Source of the DNA: Candidatus Eisenbergiella stercoravium
GTDB taxonomy: Bacteria; Bacillota; Clostridia; Lachnospirales; Lachnospiraceae
Direction: 5' to 3'
Assembly: GCA_019113175.1 (NCBI GenBank)
Contig: DXHY01000011.1
Location: 1-64,000, forward strand
Length of the DNA: 64,000 nt
This document shows, piece by piece, positions 50,951-59,211 of the stretch (positions are counted from its first letter, which is position 1; each line of letters opens with the position of its first letter). Position numbers and translations under genes: made by a program. The notes under the pieces are model-generated. The model was not told the origin of the DNA, did not search any database, and was given only the letters and a program-made list of their open reading frames with translations.

Positions 50951-51939
50951 TCGGGAACAGAGGACGCACGGCGCTGCCTGTGAAAACGCTCTGCCGCGCT
51001 CTCCATCAGCAGATAGAAGGCCTGCCCCTCCGGCGAGATACCGGGCCTGCAGAAATCAGGAGCGCCGCAGACCTGTCGGACAAAGCCGTAGGCGTCCACC
51101 TTTTCGTTTGCCGCAGCACGCATTTTTTCCGCCAGCGGCAGATATTCCGGAGACAGCCAGCCATCCGCCATTCCCGTGAAAAGGGCATAGGCGTACATCT
51201 GGGAAAAATTGACCTCCACGAAGGAGTCCGCGCGGTCGAGAATATCATGGGACAGGCCGTCCTCCCGTACCATGCTGCGCAGGGCTTTCAGAAGCGGAAG
51301 TCCCATGGCGAGCAGGCGGAGGCGCAGTGCTTCTTCCTGCATCGGGATCCGGTGCAGAAGCCGTGCCATGGACGCAGCGGCCCAGCCGTTCCCGCCGCCC
51401 CAGAAATCTGCCCGCACGAAGCGTCCAGCTTGTGCGTCCCAAATATGATGGAAAAGCCCTGTCCCCGGATCGCATAAAAGCCTGTGGTATCCTTCCATCT
51501 GTTCCACGGCCTCCTGTGCATGTCCTGCGGCGGCAAGAAAGGTTGGAAGCATATAGCAGGAATCCGCCCAGACCTGCCTGGTGCCGATCAGATGGCAGAC
51601 CACGCCGCAGGAGGTGCGCGGCGCCCGGCACAGCGCCCAGTCAAGAAGCCGGTTCAGGGCATCCTCAAATATCGGATCCCCCGTCAGCCGCCAGGCTTCC
51701 GCAATCGCCTCGCCGGGCGCGCAGGGATCCGTCACCGCCTGATCAGAACCCATGACAGCGGCTCTTCCGTCTTCTGTCTGCCGCATCACCGCGCTCATGG
51801 CGAGGGCGGTCACCATATCCTTCTCTCCAAGATCGAGAAAGGCATGGGCGGCCACGCCCTGTTCCCAGGAATGACGCTGCATGGAGAGGAGGGCTGATTT
51901 TACAGCTTTTACCTTCCGGATTTGCTCTGTGGTTTCCAT
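50947..51939 (-). CDS. GH88/GH105-like unsaturated uronyl hydrolase
   Basis: 330 residues, (alpha/alpha)6 barrel. RQVWADSCYMLPTFLAAAG and RADFWGGGNGWAAASMARLL are the conserved stretches of unsaturated rhamnogalacturonyl or glucuronyl hydrolases (YteR/YesR type), with the catalytic Asp in the first. These enzymes remove the unsaturated uronic acid left by lyases. No signal peptide. The ATG at 51939 has an unusually long gap to AAGGAGGT, so the start is the best available rather than certain. It is alone on its strand here, but its job fits the uronic acid esterase at 54283. Confidence 0.8.
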   Translation of the reverse strand: METTEQIRKVKAVKSALLSMQRHSWEQGVAAHAFLDLGEKDMVTALAMSAVMRQTEDGRAAVMGSDQAVTDPCAPGEAIAEAWRLTGDPIFEDALNRLLDWALCRAPRTSCGVVCHLIGTRQVWADSCYMLPTFLAAAGHAQEAVEQMEGYHRLLCDPGTGLFHHIWDAQAGRFVRADFWGGGNGWAAASMARLLHRIPMQEEALRLRLLAMGLPLLKALRSMVREDGLSHDILDRADSFVEVNFSQMYAYALFTGMADGWLSPEYLPLAEKMRAAANEKVDAYGFVRQVCGAPDFCRPGISPEGQAFYLLMESAAERFHRQRRASSVPE

Positions 51940-52312
51940 ATCAGCTGGACTTACCTCCTTTTTTTTGCTTTCATTATAGAAGTCTGTATGACGGGCGTCA
52001 AACGGTTTTAGGACCGCTGAGGAGCAGGAATCCGGATGATTAGATTGCCATGGGAGTGATGCAGTATACGATAGAATTTGCTCAGGGAAAAAGAGAGCAG
52101 ATGGATAGAAAGCGCAATCCAGGAAAGGTTTTTGAGATTGTGACATGATATAATGAGCGCAAGTGAACCTGTGGGAGCTGGCTCACGTACGGCGAGCGGC
52201 GAATGCCGTACCGATCTAAAGGACATGCAGACCAGCGCACTGTCGGCTGCAAAATAGGCGCTGATTTTCCTACGGTTTTTCAAAATGAACTCAAAAAGGC
52301 GGTGCTTTCAGG
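51940..52312. other. non-coding gap with paired hairpins
   Basis: 373 bp with no supported gene. GTGAACC/GGCTCAC (52163-52186, one mismatch) and GTACGGC/GCCGTAC (52187-52211) are adjacent stem-loops. The gap leads into a series of truncated genes and is probably itself partly decayed. Confidence 0.5.
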
Positions 52313-52378
52313 ATGAAAGAAACTCTTATCCGTATCCAACTGACACTGGATTATATCGAGGATAATCTGAAAATGTAA
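52313..52378 (+). pseudogene. N-terminal remnant of an AraC-type regulator
   Basis: Only 21 codons, MKETLIRIQLTLDYIEDNLKM then TAA. The segment resembles the start of the first helix-turn-helix of AraC regulators with an N-terminal HTH (pattern ...DYIEDNL...), but the rest is missing and replaced by an APH-like fragment. Probably a deletion junction; too short to be sure. Confidence 0.45.
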
Positions 52379-52784
52379 TGGAGAACGGCAGGGAATATCT
52401 GACGCAGGAAGGAGAATTGTTTGGAATTCTGTGCGGGCGGATTCAGGGAGAGCGGATGAGCGGAAAAGAGCTCTGGGAACAGTCCGGGAAAGATATGGAG
52501 AGCAGCAGAAATTATGCCTTTGGCACGCTGATAGGGCGGCTGCATGGAATTCTGGCGCGGTTGGACTGTTCGTGCTGCGAGGAAAGCGATCTTTATGGAG
52601 AGGTTTTGTCCTGGGCACTCCCGGCTGTTCAAAGAAAAATTGAAGAAATGGATATAGATTTGCGGAAAAAAACAGGCATGTTCCTGACGGAGAGTTTTAC
52701 TGCGGAATATATCAAAGGTTTTGGCTGCCTGTATCGGAAGCTTCCCAGACAGATCATTCACCGGGACATGAATCCCTGCCATGT
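52378..52784 (+). pseudogene. truncated APH-family phosphotransferase
   Basis: The frame contains IGRLHGILARLDCS and IIHRDMNPCHV, where HRD-x-NP is the Brenner-type catalytic motif of aminoglycoside/choline-kinase-like phosphotransferases. The N-terminal ATP-binding lobe is missing upstream and the sequence after the catalytic loop switches abruptly to an ABC ATPase, so the metal-binding DFD-type motif is lost. It should be inactive. The frame continues to 52863 only as out-of-frame ABC sequence. Confidence 0.68.
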
Positions 52785-53165
52785 GATCTGTCGGCGGTGG
52801 ACACCTTTGCTTACCAGAAGCTGTTATATGACATTCCGGAACAGGAATATCGGGAAAGTCTGAAACGGCTGACAGAGCTGCTCAGACTGGATACCATCCT
52901 TTTAAATACGCAGGTGAGGCGGCTTTCCCTGGGGGAACGGATGAAGGTGGAGCTGGTGAACAGCTTTCTGTACAGTCCCCGTCTCATCTTTCTAGATGAA
53001 CCGACGATCGGACTGGACATAGGCAGCCAGGACGCGATCCGGGATTTCATTCGGGAATATCAGCAGAAAAGAGGGGCCTCCATCCTGCTGACCAGTCACG
53101 ATATGGACGATATAGAGAATACCTGCGACCGGATCCTGATTTTGAAAAAGGGAAGGCTGGCTTTC
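52785..53165 (+). pseudogene. truncated ABC transporter ATPase
   Basis: In-frame sequence from DLSAVDTFAYQKLLYDIPEQ onward matches the middle and end of an export-type ABC ATPase: signature LSLGERMKVEL, Walker B LIFLDEPTIGLD and the H-loop LLTSHDMDD. The first 120 or so residues with Walker A are absent, replaced by the APH fragment, and the end runs into permease sequence. No ATPase activity expected. Confidence 0.78.
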
Positions 53166-53352
53166 CGTGCTGGAAATTCTTCCGGCAGCCTCCTGGGGAT
53201 ATCTGCCAACTAAAATTCTTCTGGGGCAGTATTCTCTGGCGGATCAGCAGTATCTCATTCTGATGCAGACGGCCTGGTGCGTGATCTTGGGAATTCTGAA
53301 GGAAGCGGTATGGAGGGCCGGATTGAAACGGTATTCTTCTGTGGGAGCGTGA
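53166..53352 (+). pseudogene. C-terminal remnant of an ABC-2 type permease
   Basis: About 60 residues (ASWGYLPTKILLGQYSLADQ ... AGLKRYSSVGA) that look like the last two membrane helices and tail of a permease related to the intact one at 53421. It is fused to the ATPase remnant, marking another deletion junction. Confidence 0.62.
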
Positions 53353-53420
53353 TTGAAATACTGCCTGAGGAAAGGCTGTACGAATGGAGAAGTATTACCG
53401 GAGGAGGAGAAAACGCAGAT

Positions 53421-54209
53421 ATGAGGGAAGTCCGGATTTTTTTCATGCAGGCAAAGCTGTCTCTGATGGCGGCATCGATTTTCCGGGCCAATTTTATTCT
53501 GATGCTGATCCAGAGTATCATTAACACACTGCTCCATGTTGCCTGCATGGATTTCATTTACGGGAGTGTGGAAGAAATAGGCGGATGGAACCGGGAGGAG
53601 ATGCTGGTGCTGATATGCACATCCATGGTCATTAATCAGCTTTTCCGGGCATTTGTTAATGGAAACCAGATGCGGTTTGTGGAAGGCGTTGCTGACGGAA
53701 GCTTTGACCATATGCTTTTACGGCCCATTGGAATTCTGTTTCAGATGAATACGGGAAAGGTAGATTTTTCCAGTCTTATGAGTGCGCTTTGTCCTGCCAT
53801 CATTCTGACGGTAAATCTGGGATGGCTGGACAGGGCCATCTCCTTCTGGAGCTTCATTCTGTATCTGTTCCTCTGCATCATGGGACTTGCGATTCTTTCG
53901 GCCTTCATGGTGTGCCTGTATTCCCTGGCCTTTTGTTTTGTCCGGGTGAGCGGGCTGAACAATATTTATTATATCCTGATGAACATTTCGGAGAAACCAC
54001 AGGAGCTGTTTCCGCAACGATTTCTTTCGGGATGCTTTCTGTTTGCCGTCCCGGCAATTCCCATCGCCAATATTCCGGTTCGTGTGATGCTGGGACGGAC
54101 AGGCCCTGAGGGCGTGTTAATACAGACGGTCGTCTGTGTGCTTTTCCTGTCCGGCGCGAAAGCTGCGGTGAAGATGGGGATCAAAAGGTATACGGGAGGA
54201 GGGGGATGA
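53421..54209 (+). CDS. ABC-2 type permease (DUF990/ABC2_membrane_6-like)
   Basis: 262 residues, six predicted helices, beginning MREVRIFFMQAKLSLMAASI; FVEGVADGSFDHMLLRPIG is the typical loop of this permease family (LRPI motif). It would be the second permease of an ATPase-permease-permease exporter, but both partners upstream are broken, so the protein is probably an orphan on the way to loss. AGGAGGAG lies eleven bases upstream of the start at 53421; the frame extends further up through the remnants. Confidence 0.75.
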   Translation: MREVRIFFMQAKLSLMAASIFRANFILMLIQSIINTLLHVACMDFIYGSVEEIGGWNREEMLVLICTSMVINQLFRAFVNGNQMRFVEGVADGSFDHMLLRPIGILFQMNTGKVDFSSLMSALCPAIILTVNLGWLDRAISFWSFILYLFLCIMGLAILSAFMVCLYSLAFCFVRVSGLNNIYYILMNISEKPQELFPQRFLSGCFLFAVPAIPIANIPVRVMLGRTGPEGVLIQTVVCVLFLSGAKAAVKMGIKRYTGGGG

Positions 54210-54282
54210 AGGATTGAAAATGGCAATCTCCGGCGGTATACTGAACATAAGCAACCACTGTATATCAATTTTGGAGGGGTCT

Positions 54283-55332
54283 ATGAATTCTGAATTATTA
54301 ACACAACTTCCCAAAACGGATGGTCTTGAGCGGACGGAGCTTCTGAACCTCCTTCTGTCAGAGGAATACGGTTTTCTGCCGGAGCCGCCCATGGGAGTAA
54401 CCGCTGATGTGGAATCGGAGGACAGAAGCTTCTGCGCGGGAAAAGCGGTGCTGAAAAAGCTGAAGCTGAACTGCAATACCGGAAACGGGACTTTTTCCTT
54501 CCCGGTGTCTCTGATGTATCCGGCAGGAGCCCGGACGCAGGAGAAAGAGGGAAAGCCGGTTCCTTGCTTTCTTTATATCAGCTTTACGGACCGGATTCCG
54601 GATCTGTCCTTCCCGGCTGAGGAAATTCTGGATAACGGTTTTGCAGTGCTGCATTTCTGTTATCAGGATGTAACCTCTGACGATGGGGATTTCACCAACG
54701 GACTGGCAGGGATGATCTATCCGGATGGAAAAAGAGGAAAGGCACAGTGCGGGAAGATCGGTCTGTGGGCCTGGGCGGCCAGCCGTGTTATGGACTATGC
54801 CTGTACGGTTCCGGAGCTTGACCATAACCGCATCGGCGTGGTGGGACATTCCCGGCTGGGAAAGACCGCGCTTCTTGCGGGAGCGCTGGATGAGCGGTTT
54901 TACTGTACCTTTTCCAACGACTCCGGGTGCAGCGGTGCGGCGCTTGCCAGAGGGACGAAGGGTGAGACGGTGGAGAAAATTTATCAGAATTTTCCATACT
55001 GGTTCTGCAAAAAGTATGGAACCTATGCGGAACAGGAGGATACCATGCCCTTTGACCAGCATTTCCTCCTCGCTGCCATTGCGCCCCGCCGCGTCTATGT
55101 GGCGAGCGCTTCGCAGGACTGCTGGGCAGACCCGGAGAATGAATACCTCTCCTGCATTGCCGCAGGGGAATATTATCGGAATATGGGGCTGAAGGGCTTC
55201 ATCCACCCGGACAGAGATCCGGTACCCGGCGACTGCTTCGGAGAGGGAGAGATCGGGTATCACCTGCGGGCCGGGACGCATTATCTGAGCCGGGAGGACT
55301 GGGGGCATTTTATGGAATATATGCGGAAATGA
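54283..55332 (+). CDS. CE15-like glucuronoyl esterase family protein
   Basis: 349 residues, alpha/beta hydrolase. GVVGHSRLGKTALLAGALD holds the nucleophile Ser190 in the G-x-S-R-x-G-K pattern typical of carbohydrate esterase family 15, the late catalytic His is His333 in AGTHYLSREDW, and SASQDCWADPENEYLS is a family-like segment. CE15 enzymes cut ester bonds between glucuronic acid and lignin alcohols or other uronates. No signal peptide, unlike most characterised members. GGAGGGGTCT sets the start at 54283. A terminator follows. Confidence 0.78.
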   Translation: MNSELLTQLPKTDGLERTELLNLLLSEEYGFLPEPPMGVTADVESEDRSFCAGKAVLKKLKLNCNTGNGTFSFPVSLMYPAGARTQEKEGKPVPCFLYISFTDRIPDLSFPAEEILDNGFAVLHFCYQDVTSDDGDFTNGLAGMIYPDGKRGKAQCGKIGLWAWAASRVMDYACTVPELDHNRIGVVGHSRLGKTALLAGALDERFYCTFSNDSGCSGAALARGTKGETVEKIYQNFPYWFCKKYGTYAEQEDTMPFDQHFLLAAIAPRRVYVASASQDCWADPENEYLSCIAAGEYYRNMGLKGFIHPDRDPVPGDCFGEGEIGYHLRAGTHYLSREDWGHFMEYMRK

Positions 55333-55378
55333 CATATATTCGAGGAGGAAAAGAGAAGAAAGCAGACGCTGAAAACAG

Positions 55379-55433
55379 GGCCGTTATGAAAACCGGTGTT
55401 TGGAGTAAAAAGGTTTTCATAACGGCCATTTTT
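55379..55433 (+). terminator. rho-independent terminator after esterase gene
   Basis: GGCCGTTATGAAAACC pairs perfectly over 16 bases with GGTTTTCATAACGGCC, followed by ATTTTT. Confidence 0.88.
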
Positions 55434-55545
55434 CTGTGACCAAGGTTGATAAAGCGGGGAGATTAGAGTATACTGACGGAAGAAAAAATGTCATATGCTC
55501 TATTTGTCTGCTCTTACGAAAATACTCAGAAAGGATGAGCTGCCC

Positions 55546-57426
55546 ATGCGCTTCCTCCTCGCAGCCGTCAACGCCAAATACATACACTCCAATCCCGCCG
55601 TCTACAGCCTGCGCGCCTATGCGGAACGCTTCTGCTCCGTGCTGTCCAGAGAACCGGCATCTTCGGACAGAGCTGCGAGGGCTGAAATTGAAATCGCGGA
55701 ATACACCATCAACCAGCCTTTCTGGGAGATTCTTGCCGACCTTTACGGGAAAAAGCCCGATGCGGTCGGCTTTTCGTGTTATATCTGGAACCGGGGGATG
55801 GTATTTGATCTGATCCGCGAGCTGTCCAAGGTTCTGCCGCATGTCCCGGTCTGGCTGGGCGGGCCTGAGGTTTCCTACGATCCGGAAGAGACCCTTTCCG
55901 CCCTGCCGTCGGCTGCGGGCGTCATGATCGGAGAAGGGGAAGAGACGTTCCGGGAGCTGATGAAGCTGTATGCGGACGAGCTTCCTTCCTCCTTCGGGAC
56001 TTCTTCGGAAGCGCCCGACAGCCCGGAAGAAACTCCCGCCTGGCCCCTTCCGGATCAGATTCGTGGTATCGCTTACCGCACCCGGCCGGGCGGCGTTGTG
56101 AGAAGAACGCCGGGGAGGCAGGCCGTGCCTCTCGATGAGATTCCCTTTTTTTACGGGGAACAGAATGAGATCAACGACTTTCAGGACCGTATCATCTACT
56201 ACGAATCCAGCCGGGGCTGCCCTTACCGGTGCAGCTACTGCCTGTCCTCCATCGATAAAACGGTGCGCTTCCGGAACGTGGAGCTGGTGAAGAAGGAGCT
56301 TCAGTTTTTCCTGGACAAAAAAGTGCCGCAGGTAAAGTTCGTGGACCGCACCTTTAACTGCAGCCATGCCCATGCCATGGAAATCTGGAGCTATATCCGG
56401 GAACATGACAACGGTGTCACCAATTTCCATTTTGAGATTGCGGCTGATATCCTGACGGAGGAGGAGCTGGCGCTGCTTCGCAGCCTTCGTCCCGGTCTGG
56501 TACAGCTGGAAATCGGCGTGCAGTCCACCAATCAGGATACGCTGAAGGAGATCCGGCGCGCGGCTGACTGGGAGCGGCTGAAGGAAATCGTGGGAAAAAT
56601 CCGGGAAGGTAGAAACATCCACATCCACCTGGATCTGATCGCCGGGCTTCCGCTGGAGGATATGGAGAGCTTTCAGCACTCCTTTAACGACGTTTATTCC
56701 TGCAGACCGGATCAGCTGCAGCTGGGTTTCCTGAAGGTGCTGAAGGGTTCCCATATGTACGAAAAGGCGGAGGAATACGGGGTCATGTATACGGATTTCC
56801 CGCCCTATGAGGTTCTTTGTACCCGCTGGATTTCCTATGCGGATATCCTGACGCTGAAGCGGGTGGAGGAGATGGTGGAGCTGTATTACAACAGCGCTCA
56901 GTTCACCCATACCCTTCCGGTCCTGGAGAGCTGCTTTTTGTCGCCCTTTGGGATGTACCGCGCTCTGGCAGATTTTTATGACAGTCGCGGTCTGTTCCGG
57001 CAGAGCCCTTCCCGCATGTACCGCTATCAGGCTCTTCTGGAATTTGCTCTGCAGGCGGCTCCGGAAAGGGAAGAGGTCTGGCGGCAGCTTCTGACTCTGG
57101 ATCTTTATCTGCGGGAGAATGCGAAGAGCCGGCCGGATTTTGCCCCTCCCTTCCGACAGGAGGAAGAGGTGAAGGAAAAAATCAGCCGTTTTTACCGGGA
57201 AGAGGAGAAAAATCCCCGTTTCCTGGCGGAATACGTGCAGGCGGGCTATGATTCCCGGCAGATGGCGCGCATGACCCATGTGGAATGCTTCAGCCTTCCG
57301 GTATGGGAGGCGGGAATGGGGGCTGCGGAGGAAAAAGATGGAGCCGCCAGATATTTTGTGCTCTTCGACTATCGAAACAGGAATCCTCTGAACCGGGAAG
57401 CGCGGGCAGTGCTTCTTCCGCTGTGA
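55546..57426 (+). CDS. B12-binding radical SAM protein (DUF4080)
   Basis: 626 residues. An N-terminal cobalamin-binding-like Rossmann domain (FLLAAVNAKYIHSNPAVYSL, GFSCYIWN, WLGGPEVSYDPE) is followed by a radical SAM domain with CPYRCSYC (Cys225, Cys229, Cys232) and a C-terminal DUF4080 region of about 200 residues. Widespread in Clostridia; the reaction is not known. The start at 55546 follows AAAGGATGAGCTGCCC. It is probably expressed alone from a promoter between the terminator and the gene. Confidence 0.9.
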   Translation: MRFLLAAVNAKYIHSNPAVYSLRAYAERFCSVLSREPASSDRAARAEIEIAEYTINQPFWEILADLYGKKPDAVGFSCYIWNRGMVFDLIRELSKVLPHVPVWLGGPEVSYDPEETLSALPSAAGVMIGEGEETFRELMKLYADELPSSFGTSSEAPDSPEETPAWPLPDQIRGIAYRTRPGGVVRRTPGRQAVPLDEIPFFYGEQNEINDFQDRIIYYESSRGCPYRCSYCLSSIDKTVRFRNVELVKKELQFFLDKKVPQVKFVDRTFNCSHAHAMEIWSYIREHDNGVTNFHFEIAADILTEEELALLRSLRPGLVQLEIGVQSTNQDTLKEIRRAADWERLKEIVGKIREGRNIHIHLDLIAGLPLEDMESFQHSFNDVYSCRPDQLQLGFLKVLKGSHMYEKAEEYGVMYTDFPPYEVLCTRWISYADILTLKRVEEMVELYYNSAQFTHTLPVLESCFLSPFGMYRALADFYDSRGLFRQSPSRMYRYQALLEFALQAAPEREEVWRQLLTLDLYLRENAKSRPDFAPPFRQEEEVKEKISRFYREEEKNPRFLAEYVQAGYDSRQMARMTHVECFSLPVWEAGMGAAEEKDGAARYFVLFDYRNRNPLNREARAVLLPL

Positions 57427-57445
57427 ATTTTGCGCGATAATCCCG

Positions 57446-57492
57446 GCAGGCGGCCGTCGTGCCTGCATGAACGTCCATTTGCCGGGAGAATT
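57446..57492 (+). repeat. inverted repeat sharing a block with the 188-bp element
   Basis: CCCGGCA and TGCCGGG enclose GTCGTGCCTGCATGAAC, nearly the same block as inside the 188-bp repeat at 27789-27976. Confidence 0.5.
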
Positions 57493-57560
57493 CGTCATGA
57501 ATGAGGCGGTCCGGCAGGGTGAGAAAATTAAGATAAATAAAGAAAGGAACAAAAACGGAA

Positions 57561-58220
57561 ATGAGACAGAAGGAACGGGTTGAGAAGGTGTTTCAGCTTC
57601 TGGATGAACATTACGGAACGGAATATATCTGCTATCTGGAGCATGAGAATGCCTGGCAGCTTCTGATTGCCACCATTTTGAGCGCCCAGTGCACCGATGC
57701 CAGGGTGAACATTGTCACCAGAGAGCTTTTTCAGAAGTACAGAAGTGTGGAAGACTTCGCCAGGGCGGATCTGAAGGAGCTGGAGCAGGATATTCACGCT
57801 ACGGGATTTTACCATAATAAGGCAAAAAACATTATTTCCTGCTGTCAGGATCTGGTGAACCGGTTCGGCGGAGAAGTACCCCGTTCGCTGGAGGATCTGA
57901 CCTCCCTGGCGGGTGTGGGGCGGAAGACCGCCAACGTGATCCGGGGCAACATCTACAATGATCCCAGCATCGTGGTGGATACCCACGTGAAGCGGATCTC
58001 AAACCGCCTGGGCTTCACGAAGGAGGAAGATCCGGTGAAGGTGGAGAAGGATCTGATGCGTGTGCTTCCCAAGGATCACTGGATTCTCTATAACATGCAG
58101 ATCATCACTCTTGGCAGACAGCTCTGCAAGGCGCAAAATCCCAAGTGTGGGGAATGCTTCCTGACCGGGGTGTGTCCCTGGTATGAAAAAAAGAAAAAGG
58201 CGGAAGGGAAGAAGCCATGA
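57561..58220 (+). CDS. nth: endonuclease III (second paralogue)
   Basis: 219 residues. HhH-GPD DNA glycosylase/AP lyase with Lys122 in LAGVGRKTANV and Asp140 in VVDTHVKRIS, and the 4Fe-4S cluster CKAQNPKCGECFLTGVC (C-x6-C-x2-C-x5-C). VDTHVKR and TANV are closer to canonical bacterial Nth than the copy at 34826, so this is probably the housekeeping enzyme. The stop overlaps the next start by ATGA, coupling it to the exonuclease. Confidence 0.93.
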   Translation: MRQKERVEKVFQLLDEHYGTEYICYLEHENAWQLLIATILSAQCTDARVNIVTRELFQKYRSVEDFARADLKELEQDIHATGFYHNKAKNIISCCQDLVNRFGGEVPRSLEDLTSLAGVGRKTANVIRGNIYNDPSIVVDTHVKRISNRLGFTKEEDPVKVEKDLMRVLPKDHWILYNMQIITLGRQLCKAQNPKCGECFLTGVCPWYEKKKKAEGKKP

Positions 58221-58960
58221 AAAGCCCGGTAAGGGATTACGTCTGTGTGGACCTGGAGACCACGGGCCTGCATCCCAAAACAGATAAAATCATAGAAATC
58301 GGCGCGGTCAGGGTCCGGGATGGACGGGCGGTACAGATCTGGCAGAGCCTGGTGAATCCCGGAAGGGAGCTGACGGAGCGCACCAGACAGATCACGGGCA
58401 TCCGGCAGGAAGAGGTGGACAACGCGCCGGATATCGCTCAGGTTCTCCCACAGCTTCTGGATTTTCTGGGAAAGGATGTACTGGTGGGCCACAGCCTCCT
58501 TTTTGACTTTTCCTTTCTGAAAAAGGCAGCGGTGAACGCCGGGCTTTCCTTTGAAGCGGACGGCATCGATACCCTGAAGCTTGCCCGGAAATACCTTCCG
58601 GAGCTTCCGAGCCGGAGCCTGGAGCAGCTCTGCCTCCATTTCAATATTCCTCATCAGGCGCATCGGGCACTGGGGGATGCGCAGGCGACGGCGGCTCTGT
58701 ATGAGCTTCTCTGTGAAAAATTTTATGAGGAAAAGCAGTTTGCTCCTCTTCCTCTGATTTTCAACGTGAAAAGAGAGGGGCCTGCCAGCCGTTCTCAGAA
58801 GGAACGCCTGCGGCGCCTGGCGGCGTTGTATAAAACGCAGCTTCCTGTGGACGTGGAAAGGCTGACCAGAAATGAGGCGAGCCGTCTTGCGGATCAGCTC
58901 ATCGCAAGATACGGAAAAGTGCCCGGGACTGTGGAAAATCCCGAAAAAGAGAGAAAATAG
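58217..58960 (+). CDS. DnaQ-like 3'-5' exonuclease
   Basis: 247 residues. The DEDDh motifs are visible: YVCVDLETTGL (Asp12, Glu14), GHSLLFDFSFL and HRALGDAQATAALY (HxAxxD). Resembles the epsilon proofreading fold of DNA polymerase III; stand-alone members trim DNA in repair or replication. Coupled to endonuclease III by a four-base overlap. The C-terminal 60 residues after the nuclease domain are basic and of no known family. Confidence 0.88.
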   Translation: MKSPVRDYVCVDLETTGLHPKTDKIIEIGAVRVRDGRAVQIWQSLVNPGRELTERTRQITGIRQEEVDNAPDIAQVLPQLLDFLGKDVLVGHSLLFDFSFLKKAAVNAGLSFEADGIDTLKLARKYLPELPSRSLEQLCLHFNIPHQAHRALGDAQATAALYELLCEKFYEEKQFAPLPLIFNVKREGPASRSQKERLRRLAALYKTQLPVDVERLTRNEASRLADQLIARYGKVPGTVENPEKERK

Positions 58961-59006
58961 TCCGTATTTTTCGGCATTCCGGAATGCGGCACATCAGTGC
59001 GCGCTC

Positions 59007-59035
59007 TTGCAAAAGAGGGATCTTTTCGATATAAT
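59007..59035 (+). promoter_or_regulatory. promoter of the small membrane peptide and vanW-like gene
   Basis: TTGCAA (59007-59012) and TATAAT (59030-59035) with a 17-bp spacer. A self-complementary GCATTCCGGAATGC lies about 30 bp upstream. Confidence 0.7.
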
Positions 59036-59087
59036 AAGCTGTTAAGTAAACAAAAACAGCTGATGTATATTGGAAATGGAGATTACA

Positions 59088-59192
59088 ATGTTTAATATTT
59101 ACAGTAAGAAATCCAAAAGAATAATTTCATCCGTGATCATTATCATACTGGTTCTGGCCATGGTGATACCGACACTGCTGTATGTGCTGTAA
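59088..59192 (+). CDS. 34-residue single-pass membrane peptide
   Basis: ATG to TAA encodes MFNIYSKKSKRIIS followed by a single hydrophobic helix (VIIIILVLAMVIPTLLYVL). A TGGAGATTACA ribosome site and a good promoter support translation. The positive N-terminus followed by one helix suggests insertion in the membrane with a cytoplasmic N-terminus. It lies 19 bp upstream of the VanW protein and similar peptides are, from memory, common in Lachnospiraceae. Role unknown. Confidence 0.7.
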   Translation: MFNIYSKKSKRIISSVIIIILVLAMVIPTLLYVL

Positions 59193-59211
59193 TGCTTTTA
59201 GGAGTGATTGA

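Noticed and set aside
52378-52863. Functional aminoglycoside phosphotransferase
   Set aside because: Only the catalytic-loop part is present; the ATP lobe and the second metal motif are missing and the end is out-of-frame ABC sequence.
55417-57552. 711-codon open frame on the minus strand
   Set aside because: Antisense to the radical SAM gene, whose motifs are intact; composition is His/Arg/Gln/Phe-rich and no ribosome site supports it.
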